From Bondarzewia mesenterica (lineage: Eukaryota; Basidiomycota; Agaricomycetes; Russulales; Bondarzewiaceae), in assembly GCA_004802705.1 (NCBI GenBank), contig SGPL01000010.1, forward strand, positions 79,005-143,004: DNA of 64,000 bases, in the 5' to 3' direction. Position numbers and translations under genes: made by a program. Shown here one piece after another: positions 36,746 to 47,804 of this stretch; the stretch's first letter is position 1, and each line of letters starts with the position of its first letter. The notes beneath the pieces were generated by a model. That model ran no database searches. It was given only the letters and a program-made list of their open reading frames with translations, and was not told the DNA's origin.

Positions 36746-37540
36746 ATGTCCACTCAAATGTGAGTGCAGAATCGTATATTCTTCTGTATCTCAACTAATT
36801 CATGATTTTTCTAGCATGACTAGAAAAGATATCTTCACTGCGACTGAACTCGTGGAAGGTTAGTGTTATAATTCATATTCTTTACAAACTTTTGACCTTT
36901 CCTGTGCCTTGTAGGACTTGATATGATCTCTTCTGAACTCGTCGCCGCTGTTAGCAGCTCCGGGTTGCAAATTGATCTCCCGCTCCGAATCATGGTTGCC
37001 GGAGGCGCAGTCTCCGTTTTGAAATACAAGACTCGAGAAACTACGCGCGATGTTGACTTCTATCACCCATCAGCGGACGTGCGGAAAATACTCCTGAAAT
37101 TGGGAAAGTCAGTTGCTGATGCCAAGAATTGGGAAGGGGCTTTTTATTGGTTCAACGAAGCCTTGGTAAACATCATTGAAGGCGATCCCGCATACTCTGC
37201 TGTTTTCGCCAACAGCATGAATTCAAAAGATACAGTGTATTCCTCGGAGAGCATCGTTCTTGTCCCCGTCGACATTAATTGGCAGCTTCACCGCAAGATT
37301 TCCCGCGTCTCAAAGTACATTCGCCTTACCCTTGGAATTCGCATCGAAGACATGGATGATGCTCTTTACTTGCTCCACCTTTTTCATTCTTCCAAAGGCA
37401 GAGCTTTGAAAAAGAGCGAGTTCCGACAGATGTACTCGGAATCCACCACCGCGAGGATAAGTGATGCTGCTATTGCACACATTGCCGATACGTATAGGCA
37501 TCGCTACAACTCCGTGGGCTTGAATCTTGATGAATGGTGA
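36746..37540 (+). CDS. Nucleotidyltransferase-fold protein
   Basis: The first coding exon is 14 nt (36746-36759). Spliced with the second it reads MSTQIMTRKDIFTATELVEG, then LDMISSELVAAV in the long third exon. The segment RIMVAGGAVSVLKYK followed by TRETTRDVDFY matches the GG..S/A...R.T.DxD pattern of minimal nucleotidyltransferases (the AbiEii/DUF6036-type NTases), with paired acidic residues DVD for metal. A later region (VPVDINWQLHRKIS, TLGIRIEDMDDALYLLHLF) is helical and could be the usual C-terminal helical part. It ends GLNLDEW. I infer the fold from this motif only; substrate and function are unknown. No neighbouring gene resembles the antitoxin partner that such NTases have in bacteria. 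Confidence 0.72.
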
Positions 37541-37843
37541 GACAATCTGACCGGATTTATTCACTGCCGCATCTCACTTGCTCATTAGATTCTCGACTGG
37601 ATGTGGACACAAGTTTGTCAATGTATAATTACAAGTATGATGTGGAATTGTTATGAAGCTGCCGCATGCATTGTTGAATTGCAGCAGTATGTATAAGTCA
37701 GATGATGGCTAAAATTCAACAATCTTGAAGGCACAGGTAGTTCATGCTCGCCCTCCATACCTTCAACCTGCATCTGAAGATTGCAAGGTCCATGTGGAAC
37801 CAATAATTCACGCTCTCTTTCGGGACTCCATGTGGCATGTGAT
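37541..37843. other. Intergenic 3' side of NTase gene
   Basis: AT-rich 3' flank with no gene visible. Confidence 0.4.
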
Positions 37844-37905
37844 TGTGATCGAGTTCGACTGAGTCACGATCGATCTCGATCATGACTCAGTCGAACTCGA
37901 TCACA
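37844..37905. repeat. 23-bp perfect inverted repeat with TGA(G/C)TCA cores
   Basis: Left arm 37844-37866 and right arm 37883-37905 are exact reverse complements, separated by 16 nt made mostly of CGATC units. Each arm includes the heptamer TGAGTCA/TGACTCA, the AP-1/Gcn4 site. Imperfect pairing continues outward for about 10 nt. The element ends 105 bp before the PARP start codon and could be a paired bZIP operator or a cruciform. Confidence 0.85.
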
Positions 37906-38010
37906 TGTCGCATGCGGTACCGACCCGTAGACTAACAGCTCAAAAAGCAACCGCGACGCGACGCGTCTCGCTCAGAACCCAAATTCACTTAATTGTCACT
38001 CATCGACAAT

Positions 38011-41000
38011 ATGCCTCCCAGAAAGAATGCTGCTGCTGCTGCTACAGATGCCACAACGAAGCGGCCATCCACAAGATCAAGCACCAGGTCGAAAGCGCCG
38101 ACGTCAAGCAGTAAACCCGCGCCACAATCAGCATCCAAGGCTGAATCAAAGTCTAAGCGCGTCCGTGCAGACTCGGACGACGAAACCGACAAGCCGGTTA
38201 GTAAGAAAGTCAAAGGTGATGAAGACACTCAGGATGAGGTACCTAAGATGGTGATTCACAACATTCCACTTGTGGCTTGCAACTTAACTCACACCGGGCC
38301 AGGTCACAGTAATCAAGAGAGGGGCAGCACCCGTCGACCCCGTATCGGGATATGTTGGTACGCCCCAAAGACATGAAATAAGACTTTCTTTTAGTTCTGA
38401 CATGGTTTTCTCCGGTGAAGATACCCATCAAGTGTATAGCTCAGGGGATGAAGTATGGGATGCCATGCTCAACCAAACTGACGTTGGGAAGAACGCGAAT
38501 AAGTGAGTTTAACAGTTCAAAGTGGTGAAAACCCAGGCTCATCTACCATCAAAAGATTCTATGTCATCCAGTTGTTGCACACTATCGGGAGCAACTCGTC
38601 GTGCATGTTATTTACACGCTGGGGCCGCGTCGGTGAAGATGGCCAGACGCAATTCAAGGTGAGATCCGCAATACAGTCATGCCGATAAATTTGCCATTGA
38701 CGAGCGCGATTTATAAAGGGACCATTCTCTGCCGCTACGGCTGTGAACGAATTCAAGAAACAGTTCAGGTCGAAGACAGGCACTGCATGGGAGAGCAGGA
38801 AAGGTATGACTGCTAAGAAAGGTATCTGATACTCCCCCGATGACTCGATTGTGTTGCTGACCATAGTTTTGCTGACAAGGAAGATACACATGGTTGGGTG
38901 AGACTTTTGCTTTGATTTACGCATCTCTAGAATTCACATTTTATTCAGAGCGCGCCTTCGAAGACGAAGACGAGTCTGATGACAAGAAAGTCCAGGCAGG
39001 ACCGTCCAAGCAAAGTGAACCGGACGTTGTTCCGGATTCCGCTCTCATTCCCGAGATACAAGCTCTCTGCAAACTAATATTTTCTATCAGGTGAAGTTAT
39101 CTCGTGAGTTGCTAAATCTCGCTCAACTCAAGCTTTTTCCCTCTCAGTCTGTTTGAAGCCCATCTGTCTTCCATGAACTATGACGCCAATAAATTGCCGC
39201 TGGGTAAGCTTTAAAGTCAATTTAGACCGTATCAGCAACCGCATTATAATTTTTCGTTAGGCAAACTTGCCAAGTCAACTATTTTGAATGGCTTTGCCGC
39301 ACTTAAGGTGCTTCTACTATCCACTTGATGTCCAGTCAACTGTATCGAAGGCTAATATCTTATTTCTGACGTAGGTCCTCTCTGAAGTCATCGCGGATCC
39401 GACCGGCAACACTGCCACGTCCCTAGGCGGCTTCGCACAAGCCTGCCAAGAGCTGACTGGGAGATACTACTCGTTCGCCACCCATTTGTCTCTGAGACCA
39501 TTGTTTCTTACCAATCAATCTACAGAATTGTACCTCATGTGTTCGGAAGGAACACCAGACCCCTTACCATTAGCACGATGCCCTTGCTCAAGAAGGAGCT
39601 TGAGCTCGTAGACGCTCTCGGTGACATGGTTTGTTAACTACTCGTTCTCTCGCAATGCACTGAGCATTAACCGATTGTGATAGGAAATTGCTCAAGAGCT
39701 CATTCAGACGAGCACTCTGCTGGATGCTAAGGGCAACGCTATCAACCCCGTTGACGCTCACTTCCGCTCGCTCAAGTTATCTTTCATGGAGCTTGTCGAT
39801 CCCAGCAGCCGGGAATTCCAGGCTCTTGCAGCTTATGCAACCGACTCACATGGAACTACTCACAGTCATTTTAGGGTCAAGATACAAAACGCCTATCGCG
39901 TTGAAAGGTTCGTATAGTCGGTATCAGCGTTGGACTTACAAACCGATGTACATTTTTGTTGCTATGCAGGCAAGAAGAGACACACGCCTGGACTCAAGAC
40001 GGATTCGAAAATTTACTGGACGGGCAGAGAATGCTCCTCTGGCATGGCTCTAGAACTACTAACTTTGCTGGTAAGAATGATACCTTCTCTTCCAAATTTT
40101 CCCAAGGCATGAAGCGCTTCCGCTATCCGTTCTCTTCAGGTATCCTGAGACAGGGCCTGCGTATCGCACCGCCAGAGGGTATGTGTTTCACTTCACGATC
40201 ACAATGCTTGATACTTACCACTGTATGCTGTCACCTAGCTCCTGCCACCGGTAAGTCGGCAAGTGAACTGTCTGAGTTGCGCCTTCCATCTCGTTTCCAG
40301 GGTATATGTTCGGCAAGGGTGTATATTTTGCGGATGTATGTAATCATCTTTTCTGACTTTTTGAGGAATATGTTCACCAACTGATTCTGGTCTGTTGCAG
40401 ATGGTTTCTAAGGTGCGTATGACTTGTTGATATATGTACTTCTGACTGGTATCCTCATATTACCTACAGTCCGCAAACTATTGTCACGCCTAGTGAGTTT
40501 GCAGCGCATGCACCACAATCACGACCTGGTGATAGATTCTCATGAAATTCTTTTCAGTTTGAGTGACGGCGTCGGGCTCCTCCTTCTTTGTGAAGTGGCC
40601 GCGAAGGTGAGTTCAAGTTCTACTGATGATGGTCAAGAATGATCGCGTCGAAATTTGACTTACCCAAACTCTTTCATGCAGCCTTTCTTTGAACAGGCAG
40701 ACGCGAATTTCAATGCAGATCAAGACTGCAAGGTCGCCAGTAAACTGTATGCTCCACCAATTTCGTTCCTCTTATGTCGTTCACCTTTTCATCTTCGTTG
40801 TTCTATGTATAGAGCGACGAAAGGTCTCGGAACGTGGCAGCCCACTAAATGGCAAGATGCCGGCAAGGCATTGGGTAATAATGCATTGAATGGATGCGTA
40901 ATGCCCGATGGTCTCCCGGCAGATTCGGGTCTGGGAACTGGACTTCTTTACAATGAAGTGCGTTTTTCATGAGACGTGTCTTGCAGCTCATGCTAAGCTC

Positions 41001-41090
41001 TGTGTGCTTTTCTCTTTGTAGTATATCGTCTACAGCGCCTCCCAGATCCGGCTGCGGTACCTTCTGATGTTCAAGATGGAGAACTACTGA
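38011..41090 (+). CDS. Poly(ADP-ribose) polymerase (WGR-regulatory-catalytic)
   Basis: PARPs add ADP-ribose from NAD+ to proteins at DNA breaks. A basic Lys/Ser/Thr-rich N-terminus (MPPRKNAAAAATDATTKRPS, with KRVRADSDDE) is followed by a WGR domain (FYVIQLL, SCMLFTRWGRVGEDGQTQFK, then PFSAATAVNEFKKQFRSKTG). Next comes the helical regulatory domain (IPEIQALCKLIFSI, LPLGKLAKSTILNGFAALKV). The catalytic domain has the full H-Y-E triad: H in LLWHGSR, Y in GYMFGKGVYFADM and E in LLYNEYIVYS. It ends LLMFKMENY. With no zinc fingers and, as far as I can read, no BRCT domain it is PARP2-like in layout. At least ten introns are present; some borders between 39100 and 40900 were placed by homology only. 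Confidence 0.93.
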
Positions 41091-41718
41091 ACAGTTCTCA
41101 TCCCGGTCTCCGAACTTGAAGACACGAAACCTCAATGAACTTCAGCGTATACCCCAAGACAGTCATCAAGTCGAGCTTCCCCGTCGTCTCCAACTCTTAC
41201 GTCGCAACTTTCAAGACCTCCGATAAACACTAAAGAAATATTTCTGCTTCAAAGCATAGGATCTACTGTATAGATCTGGGATCAAGTACGACTCAGAACT
41301 GCCAGTAGTGTTCGACAATCCGGAAGTCATCTTGAGAGCACTTGTTTTTATCCATGTAATCGTGAGACTATGTTATTCACAATATGCCACATGGACTCCT
41401 TTCTTGATGTTCCTTGTGTCCTCGTGAGATATACTTAATACAAAACAGCACCTTGTTTACGGCGAGTTCTCAACCAGCGACTTCGTCCTTTTTCTTTGAT
41501 TACGTCATCCACATTCGTGTTCGCGATACACGTGATCAAGTCTTGTGTAAGTGCTCGTCCTCAATTGAGCGTCTACCAACAGACTATCACTAACTTACTA
41601 GTTACCTCCTCGCACAAGCTGGTGGTTTTTTAACGACTGCCTGCTTGCTCATTTTGCTCTCAGGAATTTGCCTTCCTTCTGACGGGACTCGTACTGCGAC
41701 TGAATCGTCTCGTCCGCT
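41091..41718. other. Intergenic PARP / MFAP1
   Basis: The 3' flank of PARP and the promoter of MFAP1. No extra gene, RNA or repeat was recognised. Confidence 0.45.
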
Positions 41719-43681
41719 ATGTCTGGAGTCGCTCGTAAACAGGCTCCGCGCCCCGCGAAGCCTGCAGGTCGCTACTGGAAAGGCAAGGCCCCCAAGGGCG
41801 CCGCCGAATTGATTGAGTCGGACGAGGAGGAGGAGGAATTGGTGCAGGAGGCTGAGGATGAGGGCGCTGACCAGTTTCTCGGGGAGATCGAGGAGGGCGC
41901 GGCCGTGGTGACAAAGCCAGTGGGGAAGATGAGCGTGACGTTGAGGGACGTGAATATCTCAATAGAGGGTAAGGTGCTTGTTGGGGGACGAGAGGAGGTG
42001 GGGAGGACGGAGCTCGAGGAGGGTGAGCGATTCTTGTTATTTGGATGGTACGTGCGATGCTGAGATCCGGTTATCTTAAGAGAGTTCCGAGGAGGAGAAA
42101 TATGAGGCTGCTCCGAGAACAACTCTTGGAAAGTTAGCAGAAGAGGCTTCAGAAGAGGTGCGGGTTTTCTTTTTGTACATGCTCGTGTTCGAGCCTCAAT
42201 TCTCATTCATTATAGTCGTCTAGCGAATACGAAACAGAGTCTGAGGAGGAGGAGAAACCAAAAATGCAGTTACGACCTGTATTCATACCAAAGTACGTTA
42301 CTCTCTCAATCATACCTTTCTTTGTTAAACTCGATGGCTTGTAGACGCGGCCGAGTCACGATGGCCGAGAAAGATGCCCTTGCTCTTGATTCCGAGGAGG
42401 CTCTCAAGAAGAAAGAGTTGGAGGCAGAGGAGCGACGGAAACAGAGCCATGACATGGTAGCTGACAGTATTCGTCGCGAACTCGCGGAAAGTGCGTCACC
42501 ACCGCGCAGTAAACGTTTTCCCCTTTGCTGAATATCTATTGTATCATCGCATCTAGAGCAGAAAGAAGAAGAGATCCCAGACGTTGACGACACAGACGCG
42601 CTTGACCCTGCGGCCGAGTTCGAAGCATGGCATTTGCGGGAACTTGCACGGATTAAGCGGGACAAAGAAGCAGAGCTGGCGCGTGAGCAGGAGCGTGAAG
42701 AGATTGAGAGGCGGAGGGCCTTGCCGGAAGAACAGCGGATGAAGGAAGATATGGAGCGCGCGCAGAAGTTGCGGGATGAGAAGCCAAAGGGTCAGCAGGT
42801 GTTCTTGCAGAAATACTGGCACAAGGGTGCTTTCCATCAGGTGCGTAGCCTTCTCTGGCCGCCGATATAAATTCACTCACGTCACATGTACTTTAACGAA
42901 CGGGCGTCGGTTGGATGTTCGGAAATCAGGACGAAGAGATTCTCATACGACATGATTATACCGAGAAGACGGAGTCGACGGTCGACGTGTCGGCCCTCCC
43001 GGCGGTCATGCAGGTGAAGAATTTTGGCAAGCGCGGACGGACAAAATACACGCACTTGCTGGACCAAGATACGACAATGAAGACCGGTGGATTTGGCGGA
43101 GCCGGTTCTATTAAATCTGGTGGAAAGGGCACCGAGGGGGGCGGATGCTTCATCTGCGGTGGACCACACTTGAAGAGAGGTGATGCTATCTTGTCTGTTT
43201 CTCACCATGGTCCTGTATTGTGCTCATGCATTGCTGTGCTCTAGATTGTCCGCAGAACACCGGAATCCTACCAGGACGACCAGGAACAGGCGCGAATGCT
43301 GCGCCGACGGGCCCAAAGGGCTCATGGCGGGATCGAGATGAGGGTTATGCGCCTCGCGAGCGTGGCGATCGACCGCGGGAGCGCAGTCGGGAACGTAAGT
43401 TCAATTGGGACCGGCGGGGTGGAGGTCATGACCGAGATCGGGGCCAGGAGTATGCAGGTAGACGTGAGGACCGGGACCGGGATCGTTATGAGGGACGCAG
43501 GCGGGGTGAGAAGTATGAGGCCAGTGACAGAGATAGGGACCGGTCGCCGAGACGAGAGCGGTGGAGTGGGCGCGATGATGATAGAGATCGTCCACGGAAG
43601 GAAAGGCGGAGATCAAGGTCGGTGTCGAGAGAGCGAGATGGTGGGTACGAGAGGGAGGAGAAGCGGCGGAGAGTGGATTGA
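41719..43681 (+). CDS. MFAP1: Spliceosomal MFAP1 homologue with zinc knuckle and RD/RE-rich tail
   Basis: MFAP1 is a spliceosomal B-complex protein. The N-terminus RYWKGKAPKGAAELIESDEE is typical, followed by acidic blocks and RPVFIPKRGRVTMAEKDALA. The core continues with DPAAEFEAWHLRELARIKRD, DKEAELAREQEREEIERRRA, KPKGQQVFLQKYWHKGAFHQ, and then EEILIRHDYTEKTESTVDVS and VMQVKNFGKRGRTKYTHLLD. Animal MFAP1 ends soon after this. Here the chain goes on into a Gly-rich hinge, a CCHC-like zinc knuckle (CFICGGPHLKRDC, split by an intron) and about 120 residues of Arg/Asp/Glu/Ser repeats ending KRRRVD, as in RD/RS splicing proteins. The intron at the knuckle keeps frame, so this is one gene and not a readthrough of two. 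Confidence 0.92.
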
Positions 43682-44482
43682 TTTTTGTTCGGTGCGGTAC
43701 GCTGTTTCTCATGCCCAGTACATATGTAATGTCGTATGTTACTTTCGCTTCACTGGCTAGTGCTCTCTCTTACGATTGATGAAAATATGTGAGGATAGTC
43801 CTTTTGCAACTGATTCATTTTGCAACAGACGCCCAAACAGGCACTATCTGCGCATTTAAAGGAGTTATCAAACTGTAAGTATCATCAAATTGAGAGCTTT
43901 TGTGGCGACGTGTTATTTACGCGCCAAGACCTTCTCCTGTCCCCGATCTCACCGAGGCCTGTGCATTTGATCTCTCAGATATGAAAGTCTCTGCAAGGAA
44001 TCTTGAACACTGCAGACTCGTCGCCGTGGGCAAGGCGGCTAGCGACGAGTACTGAGCCGCGTACTACTAGAGTACCCAGAGTCGGGCTTGAATCGACGAC
44101 GACCCGCGGCCGTATGTCAAATTATTAATGGTCCGGAACGACTACTGAAAAGATCCAAGTCCAGACAACGTATGTACCTATGTAATCAAGACCATGTTGG
44201 AAGATCGTACCACCAACCATTGCGCAGTTTCTTCAAAAGACCCGCTGGTCGTACATACGACTGCTATTCTTTCCATTTCCAAACTCCAACGTGCGTTGGC
44301 CTCACGCCGATCGTGAGACATATATCCGTCTATTCTACTAACCGTGGCACTTCTCAGGCTCCTGCTTGACTGCTTCCGAGACTCGAATTCGCTGGCAGTC
44401 AACAGAGCTCACTCTCAACCCACTCTCACTTGTTTCTCCTCTCAACATCAACTAACGCGCGTCCAGAGTGTTTGCCCCTTAC
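43682..44482. other. Intergenic, no gene supported
   Basis: An 800-bp gap holding the 3' flank of MFAP1 and the promoter of the FAD oxidoreductase. A T-loop-like heptamer occurs on the - strand near 44085-44095 but no cloverleaf can be built around it. Confidence 0.45.
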
Positions 44483-46752
44483 ATGCCTAACGAATCGAGG
44501 CGCGTAGTCAAAGTCGCAATTGTCGGCAGCGGCCTAGCTGGCCTGACCGCTGCCTACCTGCTCTCCAATGTGACGAAACGACAGCACGAGAATGTTGAGG
44601 AAATCGAGTTCGAGGTGCACATATTCGAAAAGGTGCGTTTGTTCACGCACATAAACTTATCTTGGAACATGACTGATTGTTCTGCATCCCTTGAATCTGG
44701 TGGATGATTACTATTTTTTGATCTTGGCCTGTAAAATGCATCTCTTGTTGTCGCGTGGGATAATGTTATCTTGGGCTCCTCGGACTGATAACATGCAGGC
44801 AGAGTCGCTGGGCATGGATTCAAACTCTGTATCTTTGACTCTTCCAGGATTTTCGCCCAAGTCTGAATGGCGCGTCGACGTCCCCATGCGCTCTTTCCAG
44901 GGAGGTCAGTTTACCGTTACCGTCTCAAGCTTCCCTTCTGCTCACGATATGAGAACGCGCAGGCTATTACACACAGCTCATCGCGCTTTACAGACGCCTC
45001 GGTGTCCACTTCCGCACAGCAGACTTCTCCTACTCGTTTTCCTACCTCCCTTCTCTCCCTGCCTCATCGACATCCCATGCGCCACCAAAACCGAATCTGG
45101 CGCCTACATTAATCTACGACGGAGCCTCTGGACGCGCTGGCATCAGCATCCCGACCGCATTACGCACTTGGACGCATCAATCGGACGGTTTTCGCCGCAC
45201 GCTCGCACACTTTTCTTCCATCTTCACAATCATGCTCTCTATCCTTGTCCTCCTGTACAACTTTTTGAGACTGAACATCCTCGCAGCGCCGTGGTTCCGT
45301 TCGCACGATGTGGGCACGCTGAGCTGGGCAGCATGGGTAGAACACGCAACGCCCAAGGGCTTCGTGGCGAGGCTGCTCGGGCTGGACCAGCGGTGGCGGG
45401 AGTTCATCCGGGACATATGTGTGCCGCTGTTCTCAGCCGTGTGTACTGCTGCGCGGGAGGATGTGCACGCGCATCCTGCGGAAGAATTTCTCAGTGCGTT
45501 GATTTCCCTTCTTTGTGCCCTATTTTTCGCACGCGCTGACCCACAGGGAGCAGATTTTGTCTGGCTTACGCTTGGCACGCATCACTATGTCGTGTCGAAT
45601 AACGTCAGGGATGTCGTGAGGCGTCTCACGGAGATGATACCTGCATCCCAGATACATTTGGGCGCTCCGACAGTAAACATTGAGCCAGACATCAATAATC
45701 CATCGCTTGTGTCCATCATTTGCTCTTCCCGGTACGATGGAGAGGTCACATACACTGGATTTTCGCACGTCGTTTTTGCCTCCCAAGCGAATCATGCCGC
45801 ACCGATCGTCAGATCGTACTCCCGCGCTCTCCAGCAGCAAGGTCACGTCCCAGAAAAGAGCGTCGTCGTACAAAAGGCTGAGGAGCTGGCTGAGTGCCTG
45901 GAGAGGTTCGAATACCGGAGGACGGTCGTGGTGAACCACACGGATGCTGACTTGCTCCCGTCTGACCCCTGCGATCGACGAGACCTGAACCTCGTCACCA
46001 TCGTCGAGCCCTCACGCGCGGAAAAGGATGCGTTTGCTACCGTCTTGGAAGATGAAAAGGACTCGATGCTCGTAGCGCCGACATACACGATGACCACGCA
46101 CATGCTGCCGAGACCAGCGCATGTCTCCCCACCTGCAAACTCGCTGGTACAGACGTTGTCGATATATCAGACGACAAACCCGGTATACGCGCCGGAGAAG
46201 GGAAGCGTGCTGTCGGTTGCAAGGATGGAGCGAGCCATCTTGACTCGAGAGGGCAAGGCTGCTGTGCAGTTGCTTTCTGTGCCACCGTCGTCGTTGTCTT
46301 CAAGCAGTGTCGTGGATTGGTTAAAGGGGCGGGAGAGGGGACATCAGGAGGGGGAGGGAGGACTGGGCGTGTTGCAGGGTGCGGCAAGGAGGGAAGAGGC
46401 ACAAGCGCCTGGGTTGTGGGTCGTGGGGTCGTACGCGTACAGGGGGATTCCATTGCTGGAGGGGTGTGTAGCAGGTGCGCGGGAGGTGGTGGAAGGGGGA
46501 ATCATGGAGTGTGAAAGAATGAAGGTGCTAGATGCACATGGTAAGGGGATATCTTGCCGTGAATATATATTCTACAGTATCTATTTCCTACCCATGGGCG
46601 TTGCAGAACTTTGCGTACTGACATATACATATGCTGTCGTTCGTTGCGCAGTGCAGGTTGTCAGATGGACGATAGAATGGATAACAATGAAATGGCAAAA
46701 GATGGCCAGAGCGGTCGTACCCGACGCAGAACATGTAAAAGCTTCGGTGTGA
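44483..46752 (+). CDS. FAD-dependent amine-oxidase-type flavoprotein, membrane-associated
   Basis: The N-terminus has an FAD-binding Rossmann motif, KVAIVGSGLAGLTAAYLLS (GxGxxG), ending in the acidic FEVHIFEK strand. After an intron come AESLGMDSNSVSLTLPG, RVDVPMRSFQGG and later YTQLIALYRRLGVHFRTADF. One hydrophobic span (TIMLSILVLLYNFLRLNILA) lies near 45220-45290. Further parts include GTLSWAAWVEHATPKGF, VWLTLGTHHYVVSNNVRDVV, FSHVVFASQANHAAP and the C-terminal flavin-closing motif LWVVGSYAYRGIPLLEGCVA. The last 70 residues are hydrophobic (FLPMGVAELCVLTYTYAVV) and suggest a C-terminal membrane anchor, though an intron near 46540 may alter the end. It belongs to the NAD(P)-binding/amine oxidase flavoproteins of unknown substrate. 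It is tail-to-tail with UMP1, 63 bp apart. Confidence 0.82.
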
Positions 46753-46815
46753 TGATATACCTCTATCAATACAACATGCAGTCAACTAGTAAAAAGGCAT
46801 GCAAGTGCTGTCCGT

Positions 46816-47531
46816 TCATCGCATGCGTAACTTGCTCTCCATGTCTGCCTGGATGTCCATCGAGGGGCCGGCCTCCATGGCTAGATATTGAAGATAAACA
46901 CATGTGAATGAGATGCGATATAATGTAAGAGAAGAGACAAGAGACGAAGACGCACTGCCAAAGAAGTCATCGACATCAAGAGTCTCGTCGCGGCCCATGA
47001 GGATGTCGAGGTGAATGTTGGATTGGGGGAGCGCGGGCATGTGTGGGTTCTGAGGATTAAAGGTGATACTGAATGTGATAATAACGGGAGCAGTGAAGCA
47101 AGAAACGCACGGAAGAGACAATCTTGCGTTCCATGAGGAGACGCATGGGCGCGTGCAAACCGGAGAGATTGCGTTGCATCGTCAATTTCAGGTTGTCCTG
47201 TGTCTCATCCCACTGCGACGCGTAAGCCCGCACAAACACAATATCGTAGGTTTTAGTCAATCAATGATAGAATCATGACAGGCCTTCAGGTCGCGTGAGA
47301 CGTACGTTTTCTAGGCGGCCTTTGAGGGTGCCTTGTGACTGGACTTCGGTCGCAAGACTGCGAGGGCCGTACCGTAAGGTGTCATGGAGGCCGAAGGAGT
47401 TGGCTGTGTTGCTAACGGAGGCTGTCTTGGGCGCGTTGGCGGGAGCGATACGATACGATGGGTCCTGCGGTCGATTTGAATGAGAAAATCTGGAATTATT
47501 GAGAACAATGAGGAGAAAGAGGACTGACCAT
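46816..47531 (-). CDS. UMP1: Proteasome maturation factor UMP1/POMP
   Basis: UMP1 escorts assembly of the 20S proteasome and is its first substrate. Coding exon 1 is just the ATG at 47531-47529, followed directly by the donor GTCAGT. Exon 2 begins at 47464 with DPSYRIAPANAPKTASVS and continues NTANSFGLHDTLRYGPRSLA, TEVQSQGTLKGRLEN. Exon 3 gives WDETQDNLKLTMQRNLSGLH, APMRLLMERKIVSS, exon 4 NPHMPALPQSNIHLDILMGR and DETLDVDDFFG, and exon 5 MEAGPSMDIQADMESKLRMR plus stop. All blocks are hallmarks of the family and all splice phases fit. The start Met-Asp agrees with the short N-terminus known for orthologues. It shares a 273-bp divergent promoter with VID30. Confidence 0.94.
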
Positions 47532-47804
47532 GGTGGTATGCGAGAGAGGAGGAACGCGTCACGCGAGGCGCCCATCTACGGACCTCGGCATTTACCAGAG
47601 CACATGAGCCGTCTGGCCCCTTGGCCTTTGAATTCAGTCGTTGCTCACACTTGCTTCCATCTTCCATCTGCTCTTCACCGTTTTTCTCCTCTCTAGCATT
47701 CGCATTCTCATTCAGCCCAGGATCTATAGTATCGGCCGTCTCAGGCATCCATAACGAGTCGAATTGACTACTCATACCCGCTCTGCAACCATCACGCTCA
47801 TAAC
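47532..47804. promoter_or_regulatory. Shared divergent promoter UMP1 / VID30
   Basis: 273 bp between the two start codons. No clear TATA box is seen; both promoters must overlap here. Confidence 0.55.

Noticed and set aside
43296..43760. 154-codon frame overlapping the end of MFAP1
   Set aside because: It is the +1 shadow of the Arg/Asp-rich repeat region; low-complexity coding DNA leaves long open shadow frames.
44060..44110. tRNA-like T-loop (TTCAAGC on the - strand)
   Set aside because: The stem next to the loop has an A-C mismatch at the invariant pair, and no D-arm, anticodon arm or matching acceptor strand can be built around it.
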